Positions 11,065-22,700 are shown, counted from the first letter of the stretch. The stretch is DNA of 64,000 bases from Arenicola marina (GCA_964019135.1 OZ025252.1:8138823-8202822), one strand, 5' to 3'. Numbers and translations are program-made. The notes: generated from the sequence alone by a model not told the origin.

Positions 11065-11200
11065 AAGGTTCGAATCTCGGCCCGGGTGCCTTCTCTCGGG
11101 TTTCATCAATTCATCCTCCATCGTCCCGGAAGGTTTCTTGGGCCAGTTTAACCCTTGCGTGGGCAAACGCTGCCTAAAACACTAACATGTCAGTTCATTT
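11064..11200 (+). mobile_element. SINE family B body following the 54-bp array
   Basis: The last array unit breaks after GGTTAGCGCAC and joins a B-box-like GGTTCGAATCTC (11069-11080). A SINE body follows (CCATCGTCCCGGAAGG, TTTCTTGGGCCAGTTTAACC, TGCGTGGGCAAACGC). This indicates that the array grew inside a SINE whose 3' part survives here. Related tails are at 5032, 26471 and 59160. Confidence 0.7.
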
Positions 11201-11573
11201 CTCGTATGTCGATGGTTTGACCAAACGTTTTACACTCGGGGGCATCACATATAAACTGCTTATTGGCGGGAGGTGTATGGGGACGAGGTGGCAGGTTCCA
11301 GGGATTGGTCGAACGGACGCACCACATCTTGCAACAGGCTTACTATACGTACACCTGTGAACAGCATTTTGCCTTAGTTATCGGACACAATAACGTATAT
11401 GTAAAACGTTGTAGCGTAAATATCGGATGGAGGCAAGGACGTCTCTGCAATAATATTCCTTTAGCTTTAGACCAAATGAGAACGAAAATAAAAATATTGA
11501 TAAGAGCAAATACGACCTATTAGTGTTCTACGATGTCTGCAACATTTGTCCTGGCACCTGATCACGCGGCGAG
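11201..11573. other. Unassigned spacer
   Basis: Non-repetitive sequence with only a short open frame (11263-11523) that resembles nothing I recognise. Confidence 0.4.
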
Positions 11574-11770
11574 CAGAGAGCCTAACGGCACGTGGATCGG
11601 TGGTTCACGCCCCGCTGTGGCCAAGTCTGTGTGGTCGCAAGATAAAGATCCCATGTCTTTCTTCGCAAAGAGTAGGCGGTTACCCCCGGAGACATGGCTC
11701 CACTCTCCCTTCCTTCTCCCATTGACGAGATATGACCAAAAGTGGTTAAAACGTCCTGAATATACAACCA
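11574..11770 (+). mobile_element. SINE family A, 5'-truncated copy
   Basis: The copy begins in the B-box region (GGATCGGTGGTTCACGCCCC) and continues through the body (AAGATCCCATGTCTTTCTTC, GCAAAGAGTAGGCGGTTACC). It ends with the family 3' end (CCAAAAGTGGTTAAAACG, CCTGAATA). The tRNA-like A-box half is missing. Confidence 0.75.
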
Positions 11771-12419
11771 ACAAGACGCATCAAAAGTAAACAATACACA
11801 AAAGATACAAAATATGGTGTAGCACCTTGTGAATCCTACCTGACGTCGCAGATCTTAATATTAACTTAGATAGTTGCGTTCTAAGACTTGTATTTAAAAA
11901 ATCACTGTGACCTTGACCATTGACCGATTTTTTCCCGTTAACGAAAGTAACCTCAGATTTGTCCCTGTGCATCTGTAGGCGACGAATGACAACGAAAGCT
12001 GTAAACCTTCGAAAGTTATCGCGCGCGAAGACAAACTTGTATACACATACACCAACAGAACCAAGTCATATGACGAATTTCGTCATAACAAACAGACGGG
12101 AGTGCTATAATGACGATTTTCGTCATAATAAAGACTTGTAACCGACTAGGAGGGCCGTCTGGTTCTGATTAAAGTGGCCGACACCTGACCCGACCCTAGC
12201 CTCTGATCTGATGTAACCACTGTAACCAAATGACGTGACGTCTGGGAGTATACACCTATTTCACATTCCAGCGCGCCATCTTGGATTTGTGACCTAATTA
12301 GCGTGTCAAAGGTTACGCGGGCATCACGACGTTTTCGGCTGCCTTGTTAACACTGGTCGAGGCGGCGTTTCAAGACACTTCGTCGAAACTCCTTCGTGTT
12401 TTTACCAGTTTGTGTCGAA
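11771..12419. promoter_or_regulatory. Spacer with two 17-bp dyad elements 40 bp apart
   Basis: ATGACGAATTTCGTCAT (12070-12086) and ATGACGATTTTCGTCAT (12110-12126) are near-perfect palindromes built of TGACG/CGTCA half-sites, exactly 40 bp apart. TGACG is the half-site of CRE/bZIP factors. At 12270-12285 there is a YY1-like GCCATCTTGG. Regulatory function is inferred from the motifs only. Confidence 0.35.
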
Positions 12420-12541
12420 ATGGATGAACATAATCCCGATGGAAGCCATGACAAAGCATACGATGAGTTGTCGTTGTGGACAAATGCTAATTTGAATTTG
12501 TATGCGGCTAAACGAACGTGGCAAACGTCAGGAAGCAAAGT
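12420..12541 (+). pseudogene. Possible first exon with a SAP-like segment
   Basis: An ATG at 12420 opens a frame with LSLWTNANLNLYAAKRTW then QTSGSK. This resembles the helix-turn-helix core of SAP domains (W.nanLk.YL..Rg...sGsK). SAP-like N-terminal exons occur in multi-exon transposon-encoded proteins of marine invertebrates. Beyond about 12540 the frame runs into G-rich sequence that does not look coding, and no strong splice donor is visible. It may be an isolated exon, a transposon relic or chance. Confidence 0.25.
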
Positions 12542-12639
12542 CTTTCCTTGCCAAGGCACTGCTCATGGCATGTGTGGGCCGGACCAACAAGACCCCTGTC
12601 CTGCAGACTGTATACTAGTAGTTTCGAGCCTGGCACAAG

Positions 12640-13036
12640 CGAGTGGTGGGAGGATGAGTGGGTGCGTCCCTGGCCCCCGGGGGGTGTGGGGGGGGGCATT
12701 GTTGTACAAATCTGGTTGGGGGGTGGGGGGGGGGGGGGAGTCCGCTGGTGCATATTGACTTGCGACCGGGGAAAATTTTAAAATGTGCATTCACAAACGG
12801 GTCTGCTACACGGAGCGGGTCAACGGAAAAATATACCCCGTACGAGAAAATTTTGGCGGAAAAACGTACCTTTCGAGCGGATTTTCGAGATGAAAACGTC
12901 CCTTGGAGCTGAAAAAGAGGTGGAGCTTTACCGCGGAACCCCCCCCCCCCCAAAAAAAAAATAAAAAAAATACGCATTACTGTTCTCAGGGCAGATATAG
13001 TGGATCGTGATCCCAAACAAATTATGAAGGGGGTAG
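12640..13036. other. G/C-tract-rich spacer
   Basis: Long G runs (12678-12740) and a C run followed by an A run (about 12940-12962). Such runs accompany the CAGGGG-type transposon ends nearby. No coding potential is evident. Confidence 0.5.
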
Positions 13037-13231
13037 CAGGGGCCGATCCAGGGGATAGCCGACCAGGCCCCGCCCCCCCCCCACCCCCCTTTCAGGGCCG
13101 AAATATTTATATCATATCATATCATTAACATATGAGAAAACGGCCCCGCACCCCCCATCCAGCATATCTGGATCCGACCCTGATACCGCAACCCCCCCCC
13201 CCCCTATCAGTATTTCCTGGATCTGCCCCTG
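13037..13231. mobile_element. Short hAT-like non-autonomous element with CAGGGG ends
   Basis: The left end CAGGGGCCGATCCAGG (from 13037) is inverted at the right as CCTGGATCTGCCCCTG (to 13231). The interior is mostly poly-C/C-rich sequence. A second internal end-like motif (CTGGATCCGACCCTG) lies near 13167. CAGGG-type termini are usual for hAT elements, but I cannot find a clean 8-bp target duplication, so the superfamily is tentative. Similar single ends occur near 46347 and 56831. Confidence 0.5.
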
Positions 13232-14351
13232 GGTGGGGGATGGTCCAGGAATTTTGATGACACGGCACAGGGGTGCGGTCACAAGACAAACGAAAGGGCA
13301 AATGGGGTGGGCCCAAGTATTAACATTATGGGACAGAGCAGGATTCACTAGAGACCAGCAGGACTTGGCAGTTCCTAATTGACGATAGGTCAGGCTTGGA
13401 ACAGTACGTGGTATGCTCGAGGGCTTTATTCACGTTTGGCTTGTATGGCACGATAAGAGTGGCAGATAGAGGGAGGGGGGCGGGGGCGCTGTGAATTCTG
13501 GGCTTGGGTCTGCATTGCAACCCCTTCCAACCACTACCCCCACTCTATTTCATTCATAAAATTCATCTATTTCATTCACTGCTGTAAAGGCGTGCGTGTT
13601 GTCCGGATTAAGTCATATCATGTGTGTGTGCGTGCAGGGGTCGGGGGGGGGGAGGGGTGGCATAACCTGTGATAGCCTTGCGTAGGGCCCATTTGATGGA
13701 ATATTTATAACTGTCCAGCCACTTGCTGGATAAAAAAAAGCCGGCTCAGTGTCAGTGAGCGGCTGGGTGAGTGTTGCATGTGAACCTCCACTGTTTTACG
13801 TTGTTAGGCCTACTGATACATGTACATAATAAGATATTATATATTAACATACATAAACTGTACATTTCCGATATTGCACAGAAATAAAGATGCATTGTAG
13901 ATCAAGTTGATTCATAATATGTTACGCCCACGCAGAGCTGTCAAATAAGCTTTAAACATCACTGACACACACCAGACGACGTCATAATGCGCACCGATGC
14001 CCGCGTAACCTTTGACCTCAGCGAAATCAAAATGGCGGATCGGAATTGGAAATTCGTGTCTTATAGCGCCCATTATAGCGCGTGGATCGACCGCCGCCGC
14101 TGTGGTAGTCCCTGTGTGGTCGTCAAAGAACGGTCCCACTGGGAAAGTCAAATCAATGAACGAAAACACACATCTAAATATAGTTTGCACTGGTGAATAG
14201 GTCATAATGACTTAGAGGAATTAATTCATACAATTTGATCGGTTGTTTATTCAGGACGGAGAAGCTTTAACCACTTCACTTTACGTCAGTGAGGCGAGTA
14301 AAAGAGGGAATGGAGGCGTCTCCCCGGTTTTCAAAGTTGGTTTTGCATCAC
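13232..14351. other. Unassigned spacer
   Basis: It contains a G run near 13640 and an open frame on the minus strand (13912-14205) with no recognisable similarity. AAAATGGCGG (14029-14038) is a YY1-like motif. At 14247-14280 there may be a very diverged minus-strand SINE A tail (TTATTCAGGACGG ... CTTTAACCACTT). No gene is supported. Confidence 0.4.
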
Positions 14352-16875
14352 CGATTCACCTAGCCCCAGTTCTGTGGCTGTAGTGTAGGACGGGCAAAAA
14401 TCTGACAGGGCCCGTCTACAGCCACAGTGCCAAGCAAGCCTGTGATCGCGGAACGCCTTGGGTTGCCGTCTCACCTCATCTCTGTGAAACAAACTAAGCA
14501 ACACTCACCGCCAAATCCAGTATTTTTTAACTCCATAGATGTTATGTTACTGGGTAGCACCGTTGATATCTTTCAACAGACCCGATGTTCCATGACATGT
14601 CCATCTTTTCCCACACAACAAATTTCGAATCGCCCGCTCACTCGCCGCTTGTCTTGGCGGAAGTTGTTAACTGCTCGCGTCGCGCGCAGAGCCAGGCGGT
14701 TACAGGCTTGCTTGGCACTGTGGCTGTAGACTATGGCGGGTAATCGGGGCCACAATTCATTATGCTATATTCAACATCTCATTCATGTCATTTTCATCTA
14801 TGTACTTTCCATTCATGTACATGTCATTCTGGTACTTTCCATTCATGTGCTGGGGATTCATGTATTTTGCTTTCATGTAGTTTTCATTCATGTACTTTCC
14901 ATTCGTGTACTTTCAGAATAGTACTCTTCATTTATGTGTTCATACACTTTTATTCTCACTTCGACAACTATATTCTAAGACTATTGTCTTTGCCGAATTC
15001 ATAGATGTACACATTACTGTAGTGATTTTCATGCTGTGCTGTTCATAATCGATGCGGAAGCCGAAAATCCCGACGAGCAATTGTGGCCCTTTTAACGCAC
15101 AGGTCCGTTTTATGCTAAGATGCATTTTCTTCGATAGGTGGCGCTACACTATTTGAGTTATGAGTGGGTGTCGATAAAATGCGGAATTACGCGATAGGAC
15201 GCAATGGGTAAATGTAGGAGACGACGATAATGTGTACCGCGGAATTGATATAACCTGAAAGACAGTTGATGGATATACGTAAACGAAAATCCCCTACCAC
15301 AGGTATCCATTTGACGAATTAATGTCCAGATATGTCAAGGCCTTTTTGTCAGATGACCTCTCACCGGTCCGCAGAAGGGCAAAAGTTGGCGTTCAGGGGG
15401 TCGGGTGGGTGGAGGATTCCGCCCAGCGTGTAGACCGAAAACCAATTCCCGCATACGTTTACCATGCGTGCGTATGTAGCTGGTTCAGGTACCCGGCTTC
15501 AACGTTTCTTTTGTGAGGGGTAGGTTGGCTCTTCAGAAGAACAAAGCAAAATGTCTCTATGAAGTTTCATTTAGGTATAGTGGAATCACAGCTTATATGT
15601 TACCATATTAAGAACAGTTTAACAGTCCTGTCTGTGTCTACGTAACTGCACAGGCCGGTCACACGTGGCCACACTAGTGGGCTCAGATTTGCATTGAAAA
15701 GATGGTGTAACCTGGCCCATACCATTGCTTTATAACCGATTATAATGTGCACATATCGGATAAAGATGTATGTATTCTGTAAAATATATGTTCTTGAATT
15801 TTAGTGTCTCCAGACAAAATAGGTTCCAGAAAGATCATTATTTTTGCACTGAAGGACATCAGCAAACCGGGAATATAACCGCTTTCCTGCTAGGCAGGGT
15901 GGCGTGAAACTCATTTAATTTCGCCGGTTGGCATTTAAATCAGCTGTTTTCTCGGCTTATTTCATGCCGCAATCTTATTCTTAAAGTAGTGTCCTTTGAT
16001 AGCCTAGATATTTATCTATGCAAAGTATGTGGGCTTTTTTAGTGTTTTCTATTTTTAGTTAAACCTTAAAACCTTGGATATTATGCAGCTATGAATCTGA
16101 ACTCGAGTGTTACAGCTGGAGTTACCCGAAACACGCGCATACCAGAATTTTCCCTGGAACGGTCTATTGAAGGCACCGGGAACACCGCTGATATGATCAG
16201 TCGAGTGCAGCTCCACAAGGGTGGCGGACCGATTCAACAAAGGAGAAATGCCCGGGGCGAAATGGTACTGTGACTCAACGATCGCGATGCCAGAAACCGA
16301 TCTCGCACAGACGTGAGACGGGAAGTTGTCACCGTTAAGTTTATCAAATGGATACCTATGGTGCTGGATTTTGGCTTACGGATAGCCATCGGGTACGTCT
16401 TTCAGATAATATCAATTCCACAGATGTACATGCCATAGTCCTAACTGTATTTACCTATTCCGCCCTATTTCGCAATTTTCCGCTCATTCCGCATTTTATT
16501 GATACAGTTTTTAACTGAAGCGATTTACCTGCTTGTGGCGCCATCTGTCGAAGGAAATGCATCTTTTGCATAAAACGGAGCGGTGCGTTAAAAGTACCGC
16601 GTTAAAAGGGCCACAATTGCTCGTCGATTAAAAATGTGTACAGTTGTGAAATCGGCAACGACACTAGTCTTAAAATGCAGAAGTGAGAATATCGGGGTTG
16701 GAATTCAAGCATATGAATGGAAAGTACATGAATGCAAAGTACATGAATGCAAAGTACATGAATGACATGCTGGGTATAGCATAATGAATCGTGGCACCGA
16801 TTACCCGCCATAGTAGACGGGCCCTGTCAGATTTTTGCCCGTCCTACAGCCACAGAACTGGGGCTACGATCCACC
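14352..16875. mobile_element. Fold-back transposon with long inverted repeats, MULE-like
   Basis: Both ends start TAGCCCCAGTTCTGTGGCTG (14361, and inverted ending 16866). The left arm (14361 to about 15325, with one nested insertion) matches the right arm (about 16345-16866) in inverted orientation through many landmarks, for example CGAGCAATTGTGGCCCTTTT at about 15075 and inverted at about 16608. The flanks CGATTCACC (14352-14360) and CGATCCACC (16867-16875) form an 8/9-matching 9-bp target duplication. Long inverted repeats plus 9-bp duplications are known for Mutator-like and fold-back elements. The central about 1 kb carries no recognisable transposase. Confidence 0.75.
14414..14731. mobile_element. 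Nested 318-bp MITE with perfect 30-bp inverted ends
   Basis: The left end 14414-14443 (GTCTACAGCCACAGTGCC ...) is a perfect reverse complement of 14702-14731. It interrupts the left arm of the fold-back element: the uninterrupted right arm reads straight from GGGCCCGTCTAC into TATGGCGGG. A TA target duplication around CAGCCACAG ... CTGTGGCTG is possible, but the junction is ambiguous. No coding capacity. Confidence 0.7.
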
Positions 16876-16889
16876 CGCCGTCTCAGTCG

Positions 16890-17307
16890 GAGAAGTAAGC
16901 TCCCGGATGCGTCAAGCGCTGTCTGTCCACTGAGCTATCGAGGCGGCCCCGACGTTGTAACGTCGAGATGTAAACACTAAAAATGAGTGAAAGACGATAC
17001 ACTACCAAACCACTGACTGTGACCCAATGAAGCGGAACTAAGCGAAAGAGTTTTTCCAGGTGATTGACCCCGTGCCTCCAATTTCCATTCCAGGAATAGA
17101 GAAGTAAGCTCCCGGATGCGTCAAGCGCTGTCTATCCACTGAGCTATCGACGCGGCCCCTCGTTGTAACGTTGAGATGTGAACATTAAAAATGAGTGAAA
17201 GACGATACAGTACCAAACCACTGACTGTGACCCAATGAAGCGGAACTAAGCGAAAGAGTTTTTCCAGGTGATTGACCCCGGACCTCTAATTTCCATTCCA
17301 GGAATTA
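16890..17307 (-). repeat. 209-bp tandem duplication containing a tRNA-like SINE head (minus strand)
   Basis: AGAAGTAAGCTCCCGGATGC recurs at 16891 and 17100 (offset 209 bp), and the two units are nearly identical to about 17307. Read on the minus strand, each has a tRNA-like head start (GATAGCTCAGTGGATAGACA) close to GCGGCC. It is a tRNA-derived element distinct from family A. Confidence 0.7.
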
Positions 17308-18435
17308 CAGTTTTGTGTCGGCTGAAAAAAAGGAACGAATATGGCAACTATTTATTTCACTTTTGATCCGATATGTCACGCTCCCGGACAAAGAAAAAAA
17401 CCAATACGTCGCGAAACAGGACTTGTGATCAATAGTTTTGGGTTGTCTGGAACTCGATCACGCCAATCCGACACCACGCACACTCCACTAATCACTTGCA
17501 TCCTGGATCACCTCGAATTGGTCCTCAGATGTTTACAGCTACATTACTCTCCATTCAACCACAGTATTTTTTGCCCGTTGTGTAGAGTAACAGTACGTTT
17601 TGCCCGTCGCACAGCCACATTACTGGAGCTACGTGGTACAATAATCGGCATATAACAAATAATTACGCACTAGTTAAAGAACGAGCTGGAGTTATTTCGC
17701 CAAAATAAAGCACGACACACGATATGGTCGAGTGGTCTATATTGGGAATGCACGACAGAGAGTTCTTTAACGTACTTATAAAATTGTTAGAACAAGGCAC
17801 TAAATTTGTTCTTGATTTGGGGGGGGGGTTAATTTTCCATGTTTGGACACAAGAAATTGACTATTGTATCAATTGCATTGCCCGACTAATACATGAGCGA
17901 GCATGATGAAAATAAAGGTTCGTCATTGCGAAGCCCCAGGGTAGGGTGGGGTGGGAAGGCGTGGTGGAAGTAGACATTTTGGAAGTCTTGTTTTATAAAT
18001 CACCACACAAGGGTCAAGTCATTACGACTAACTTTCTTGAAAACATCTCTCCTTGAAAAACGATATGAGGGATCTAACGCTTTGTAATATTTATCCTGCA
18101 TCATTAAACACATATGTGACACCTGTTCTACCAATGGCATGACATGACAATGTCAGACGGTCCCTCATTTATAGACGGTATGAAAAATATATGCAATCGA
18201 TAACAGTCGAATTTCCATATATTTTGAGAGCTTAACATTGACTTATGCATTCCACTGTTTGTCTTGAAATTGGCAAGTTGTGACAACATCTGCTAGCTCC
18301 CGTCAACTCAGCTCGGCTCGACTGATTGCAAGGTGACACTTAGCGAAGTCAATACTAACAACAACTGTTTAATTAAATGAGTTTGTGTTTTAAGATGCTT
18401 AAAGTCCCGATTCGCGCATATGAGCTATTTGCCGT
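17308..18435. other. Unassigned spacer with a fold-back end remnant
   Basis: Near 17575-17635 a pair of TTTGCCCGT motifs followed by CACAGCCACATTACTGGAGC resembles the outer end of the fold-back element at 14361-16866. A G run lies at 17820. No gene is supported. Confidence 0.35.
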
Positions 18436-18557
18436 GGGGAGCGGAGGTCACTGGTGTAGTGGTTAGCTCAATAGCCCGCAGATCAATAGGTCCGTGTTAG
18501 AATCCTGGACACTGGGGCATTCACCCGTTCACCCTTCAGCGTCGTGCGCACAAAACA
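18436..18557 (+). mobile_element. SINE family B head, single copy
   Basis: GTCACTGGTGTAGTGGTTAG, then CCCGCAGATCAATAGGTCCG and a B-box-like GTGTTAGAATCC. This is the single-copy counterpart of the 54-bp minisatellite unit and shows what that unit was amplified from. The copy is interrupted downstream by the MITE at 18558. Confidence 0.65.
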
Positions 18558-18811
18558 GACCGATCCAGGATGTCAACCATTTACTGACGGCACTGTTGTT
18601 TTTATCCAATTATGTGGTGAAAAAAGGTCTTCCACGTGCGTTTTGTCGGGCAAACAAGACACAGAAAGCAGCATGTCACTTTGTTGTCAGTTTCAGAGAT
18701 GAATACTGCGCACTTTACCTACCGTCAGCGATGATTGTCAATTTCAAACTCACGCTTGAGTAAAAAAAGGACTAGTGTGGGCGGGGCTTAGTGTCGGAGT
18801 GTGGATCGGTG
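18558..18811. mobile_element. TA-flanked MITE family (GACCGATCC ends), copy 1
   Basis: The left end is GACCGATCC and the right end GGATCGGTG followed by TA. The interior shares GGGCGGGGCTTAGTGTCGG and CATGTCACTTTGTTGTCAG with the copies at 38036 and 38260. A TA target site suggests a Tc1/mariner-type source. Non-coding. Confidence 0.7.
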
Positions 18812-18817
18812 TATTAA

Positions 18818-19105
18818 AGTTGCATATCGAGCTCTTTCCCGCAAAACCTGAAGAGGTTTAAATATAAATCAGTACTTGAATCATTCAAGATTTCTTTTGT
18901 CTATACTCCAACCATACCAGACTGCCATATAGAGTCTCTCACCTATGCCCGTGATATCAATTCAACGCAAGTTTTCAATTTAGTGTTAAACGTCATCAGC
19001 TTCGCGATTCTTTGTTATAAGTAGCAGCGCCGCGACAGAGTTCTGTGGTGTAGCGGGATAAACACGTTTGCCACATGTTTATCAGGTTTCCGAATTCATA
19101 TAATG
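18818..19105 (+). mobile_element. MITE family with AGTTGCATRTCGAG ends, one-ended copy
   Basis: It matches the complete copy at 60490-60889 from AGTTGCATATCGAGCTC through TTTATCAGGTTTC but lacks the inverted right end. It sits 6 bp from the end of the preceding MITE. Confidence 0.65.
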
Positions 19106-19116
19106 AATCTATCAGT

Positions 19117-19748
19117 CTATATGTCTATCAGAGACGAATTTAATTTCCAATAACCTCTTCCCCATAAATCGTTCTTGACAGACTGAAGAAGGATACTAAT
19201 TGCAGAGTGATCCGAATGGACAGATGATATAATATCTGTATCTATTACATTGTCATGAAGTTGATCGGATATAAAGAAGTAATAAAGCCTACACTGAATT
19301 CTTGGTTTGTTTTGCCTCCAAGTATATCTTTTCACATTTGGATTTCTTAATCACCATATATCTTGTAAGTCATTTTTGGCTAAGACCTCTTCCATTATTT
19401 CACTTGCTTTTCTAACTTCCTTAATGCCTCCTTTCTTCTCTAATTCTGGATTAAATATAAGATTGAAATCTCCCCCGACTACCGATATGTCTGTACCATT
19501 CTTATAATAGACTTGACATTATTATAAAATGCTATCTGTTCTCTCTCTTTGTTTGGTGCACATACATTTATCAAGTTGACCAATAAGTCTTGCACTTTTA
19601 CCTTCAAGAGGCTTCCATCTGAAGAATCATACACTGCATTATCTAATGTAAATTCTAGATCTCTTTTGATCGAAATTGCCACACCACGACTTTGAGAGGT
19701 CCCGTCAGAAAAATATATATCACCTTCCATTCTTTTGTGACATGGGAG
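19117..19748 (-). pseudogene. LINE endonuclease domain fragment (APE type), frameshifted
   Basis: On the minus strand, about 19745-19480 reads IYFSDGTSQSRGVAISI and LINVCAPNKEREQIAFYNN, typical of the APE endonuclease of non-LTR retrotransposon ORF2. After a frameshift near 19490 comes VVGGDFNLIFNPELEKKGG (about 19485-19430), the GDFN catalytic-region motif. A third frame segment (19335-19117) reads YTWRQNKPRIQCRLYYFF and SSVHSDHSAISILL, the SDH motif. The three pieces together form a degenerate endonuclease domain lacking its N-terminus, which is replaced at about 19750 by the 30-bp array. Confidence 0.85.
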
Positions 19749-19749
19749 A

Positions 19750-22700
19750 TTTACAGATAGGTACTGGGCCTCAGTGAGATGTACAGATAGGTATAGGGCG
19801 TCAGTGAGATGTACAGATAGGTACAGGGCGTCAGTGAGATATACAGATAGGTACAGGGCCTCAATGAGATGTACAGATAGGTATAGGGCGTCAGTGAGAT
19901 GTACAGAAAGGTACAAGGGGTCAGTGAGATGTACAGATAGATACAGGGCGTCAGTGAGATGTACAGATAGGCACAGGGCGTCAGTGAGGTGTACATATAG
20001 GTATAAGGCGTCACTGAGATGTACAGATAGGTACAGGTCCTCAGTGAGATGTACAGATAGGTAATGGGCCTCAGTGAGATGCACAGATAGGTATAGGGCG
20101 TCAGTGAGATGTACAGATAGGTACAAGGGGTCAGTGATATGTACAGATAGGTACAGGGCGTCAGTGAGATGTACAGATAGGTACAGGGCGTCAGTGAGAT
20201 GTACAGATAGGTACAGGGCGTCAGTGAGATGTACAGATAGGTACTGGGCGTCAGTGAGATGTACAGAAAGGTACACGGGGTCAGTGAGATGTACAGATAG
20301 GTACAGGGCGTCAGTGAGATGTACAGATAGGTACAGGGCATCAGTGAGATGTACAGATAGGTACAGGGCGTCAGTGAGATGTACAGATAGGTACAGGGCA
20401 TCAGTGAGATGTACAGATAGGTACAGGGCCTCAGTGAGATGTACAGATAGGTATAGGGCGTCAGTGAGGTGTATATATAGGTACAAGGCGTCACTGAGAT
20501 TTACAGATACGTACAGGGCGTCAGTGAGATGTACAGATACGTACAGGGCGTCAGTGAGATGTACAGATAGGTATAGGGCGTCAGTGAGATGTACAGATAG
20601 GTACAGGGCGTCAGTGAGATATACAGATAGGTACAGGGCCTCAATGAGATGTACAGATAGGTACAGGGCGTCACTGAGATTTACAGATACGTACAGGGCC
20701 TCAATGAGATGTACAGATAGGTACTGGGCCTCAGTGAGATGTACAGATAGGTACTGGGCCTCAGTGAGATGTACAGATAGGTACTGGGCCTCAGTGAGAT
20801 GTACAGATAGGTACTGGGCCTCAGTGAGATGTACAGATAGGTACTGGGCCTCAGTGAGATGTACAGATAGGTACTGGGCCTCAGTGAGATGTACAGATAG
20901 GTATAGGGGGTCAGTGAGATGTACAGATAGGCACTGGGCGTCAGTGAGATGTACAGAAAGGTACAAGGGGTCAGTGAGATGTACAGATAGATACAGGGCG
21001 TCAGTGAGATGTACAGATAGGCACAGGGCGTCAGTGAGGTGTACATATAGGTATAAGGCGTCACTGAGATGTACAGATAGGTACAGGGCCTCAGTGAGAT
21101 GTACAGATAGGTACTGGGCCTCAGTGAGATGCACAGATAGGTATAGGGCGTCAGTGAGATGTACAGATAGGTACAAGGGGTCAGTGATATGTACAGATAG
21201 GTACAGGGCGTCAGTGAGATGTACAGATAGGTACAGGGCGTCAGTGAGATGTACAGATAGGTAGAGGGCGTCAGTGAGATGTACAGATAGGTACTGGGCG
21301 TCAGTGAGATGTACAGAAAGGTACACGGGGTCAGTGAGATGTACAGATAGGTACAGGGCGTCAGTGAGATGTACAGATAGGTACAGGGCATCAGTGAGAT
21401 GTACAGATAGGTACATGGCGTCAGTGAGATGTACAGATAGGTACAGGGCATCAGTGAGATGTACAGATAGGTACAGGGCCTCAGTAAGATGTACAGGTAG
21501 GTATAGGGCGTCAGTGAGATGTATATATAGGTACAAGGCGTCACTGAGATATACAGATAGGTACAGGGCCTCAATGAGATGTACAGATAGGTATAGGGCG
21601 TCAGTGAGATGTACAGATAGGTACTGGGCCTCAGTGAGATGTACAGATAGGTACTGGGCCTCAGTGAGATGTACAGATAGGTATATGGGGTCAGTGAGAT
21701 GTACAGATAGGCACTGGGCGTCAGTGAGATGTACAGAAAGGTACAAGGGGTCAGTGAGATGTACAGATAGATACAGGGCGTCAGTGAGATGTACAGATAG
21801 GCACAGGGCGTCAGTGAGGTGTACATATGGGTATAAGGCGTCACTGAGATGTACAGATAGGTACAGGGCCTCAGTGAGATGTACAGATAGGTAATGGGCC
21901 TCAGTGAGATGCACAGATAGGTATAGGGCGTCAGTGAGATGTACAGATAGGTACAAGGGGTCAGTGATATGTACAGATAGGTACAGGGCGTCAGTGAGAT
22001 GTACAGATAGGTACAGGGCGTCAGTGAGATGTACAGATAGGTACAGGGCGTCAGTGAGATGTACAGAAAGGTACACGGGGTCAGTGAGATGTACAGATAG
22101 GTACAGGGCGTCAGTGAGATGTACAGATAGGTACAGGGCATCAGTGAGATGTACAGATAGGTACAGGGCGTCAGTGAGATGTACAGATAGGTACAGGGCA
22201 TCAGTGAGATGTACAGATAGGTACAGGGCCTCAGTGAGATGTACAGATAGGTATAGGGCGTCAGTGAGGTGTATATATAGGTACAAGGCGTCACTGAGAT
22301 TTACAGATACGTACAGGGCGTCAGTGAGATGTACAGATACGTACAGGGCGTCAGTGAGATGTACAGATAGGTACTGGGCCTCAGTGAGATGTACAGATAG
22401 GTACAGGGCGTCACTGAGATTTACAGATACGTACAGGGCCTCAATGAGATGTACAGATAGGTACTGGGCCTCAGTGAGATGTACAGATAGGTACTGGGCC
22501 TCAGTGAGATGTACAGATAGGTACTGGGCCTCAGTGAGATGTACAGATAGGTACTGGGCCTCAGTGAGATGTACAGATAGGTACCGGGCCTCAGTGAGAT
22601 GTACAGATAGGTACTGGGCCTCAGTGAGATGTACAGATAGGTATAGGGGGTCAGTGAGATGTACAGATAGGCACTGGGCGTCAGTGAGATGTACAGAAAG

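Noticed and set aside
12615-13016. Minus-strand 133-codon frame
   Set aside because: It is composed of homopolymer runs and transposon-end sequence.
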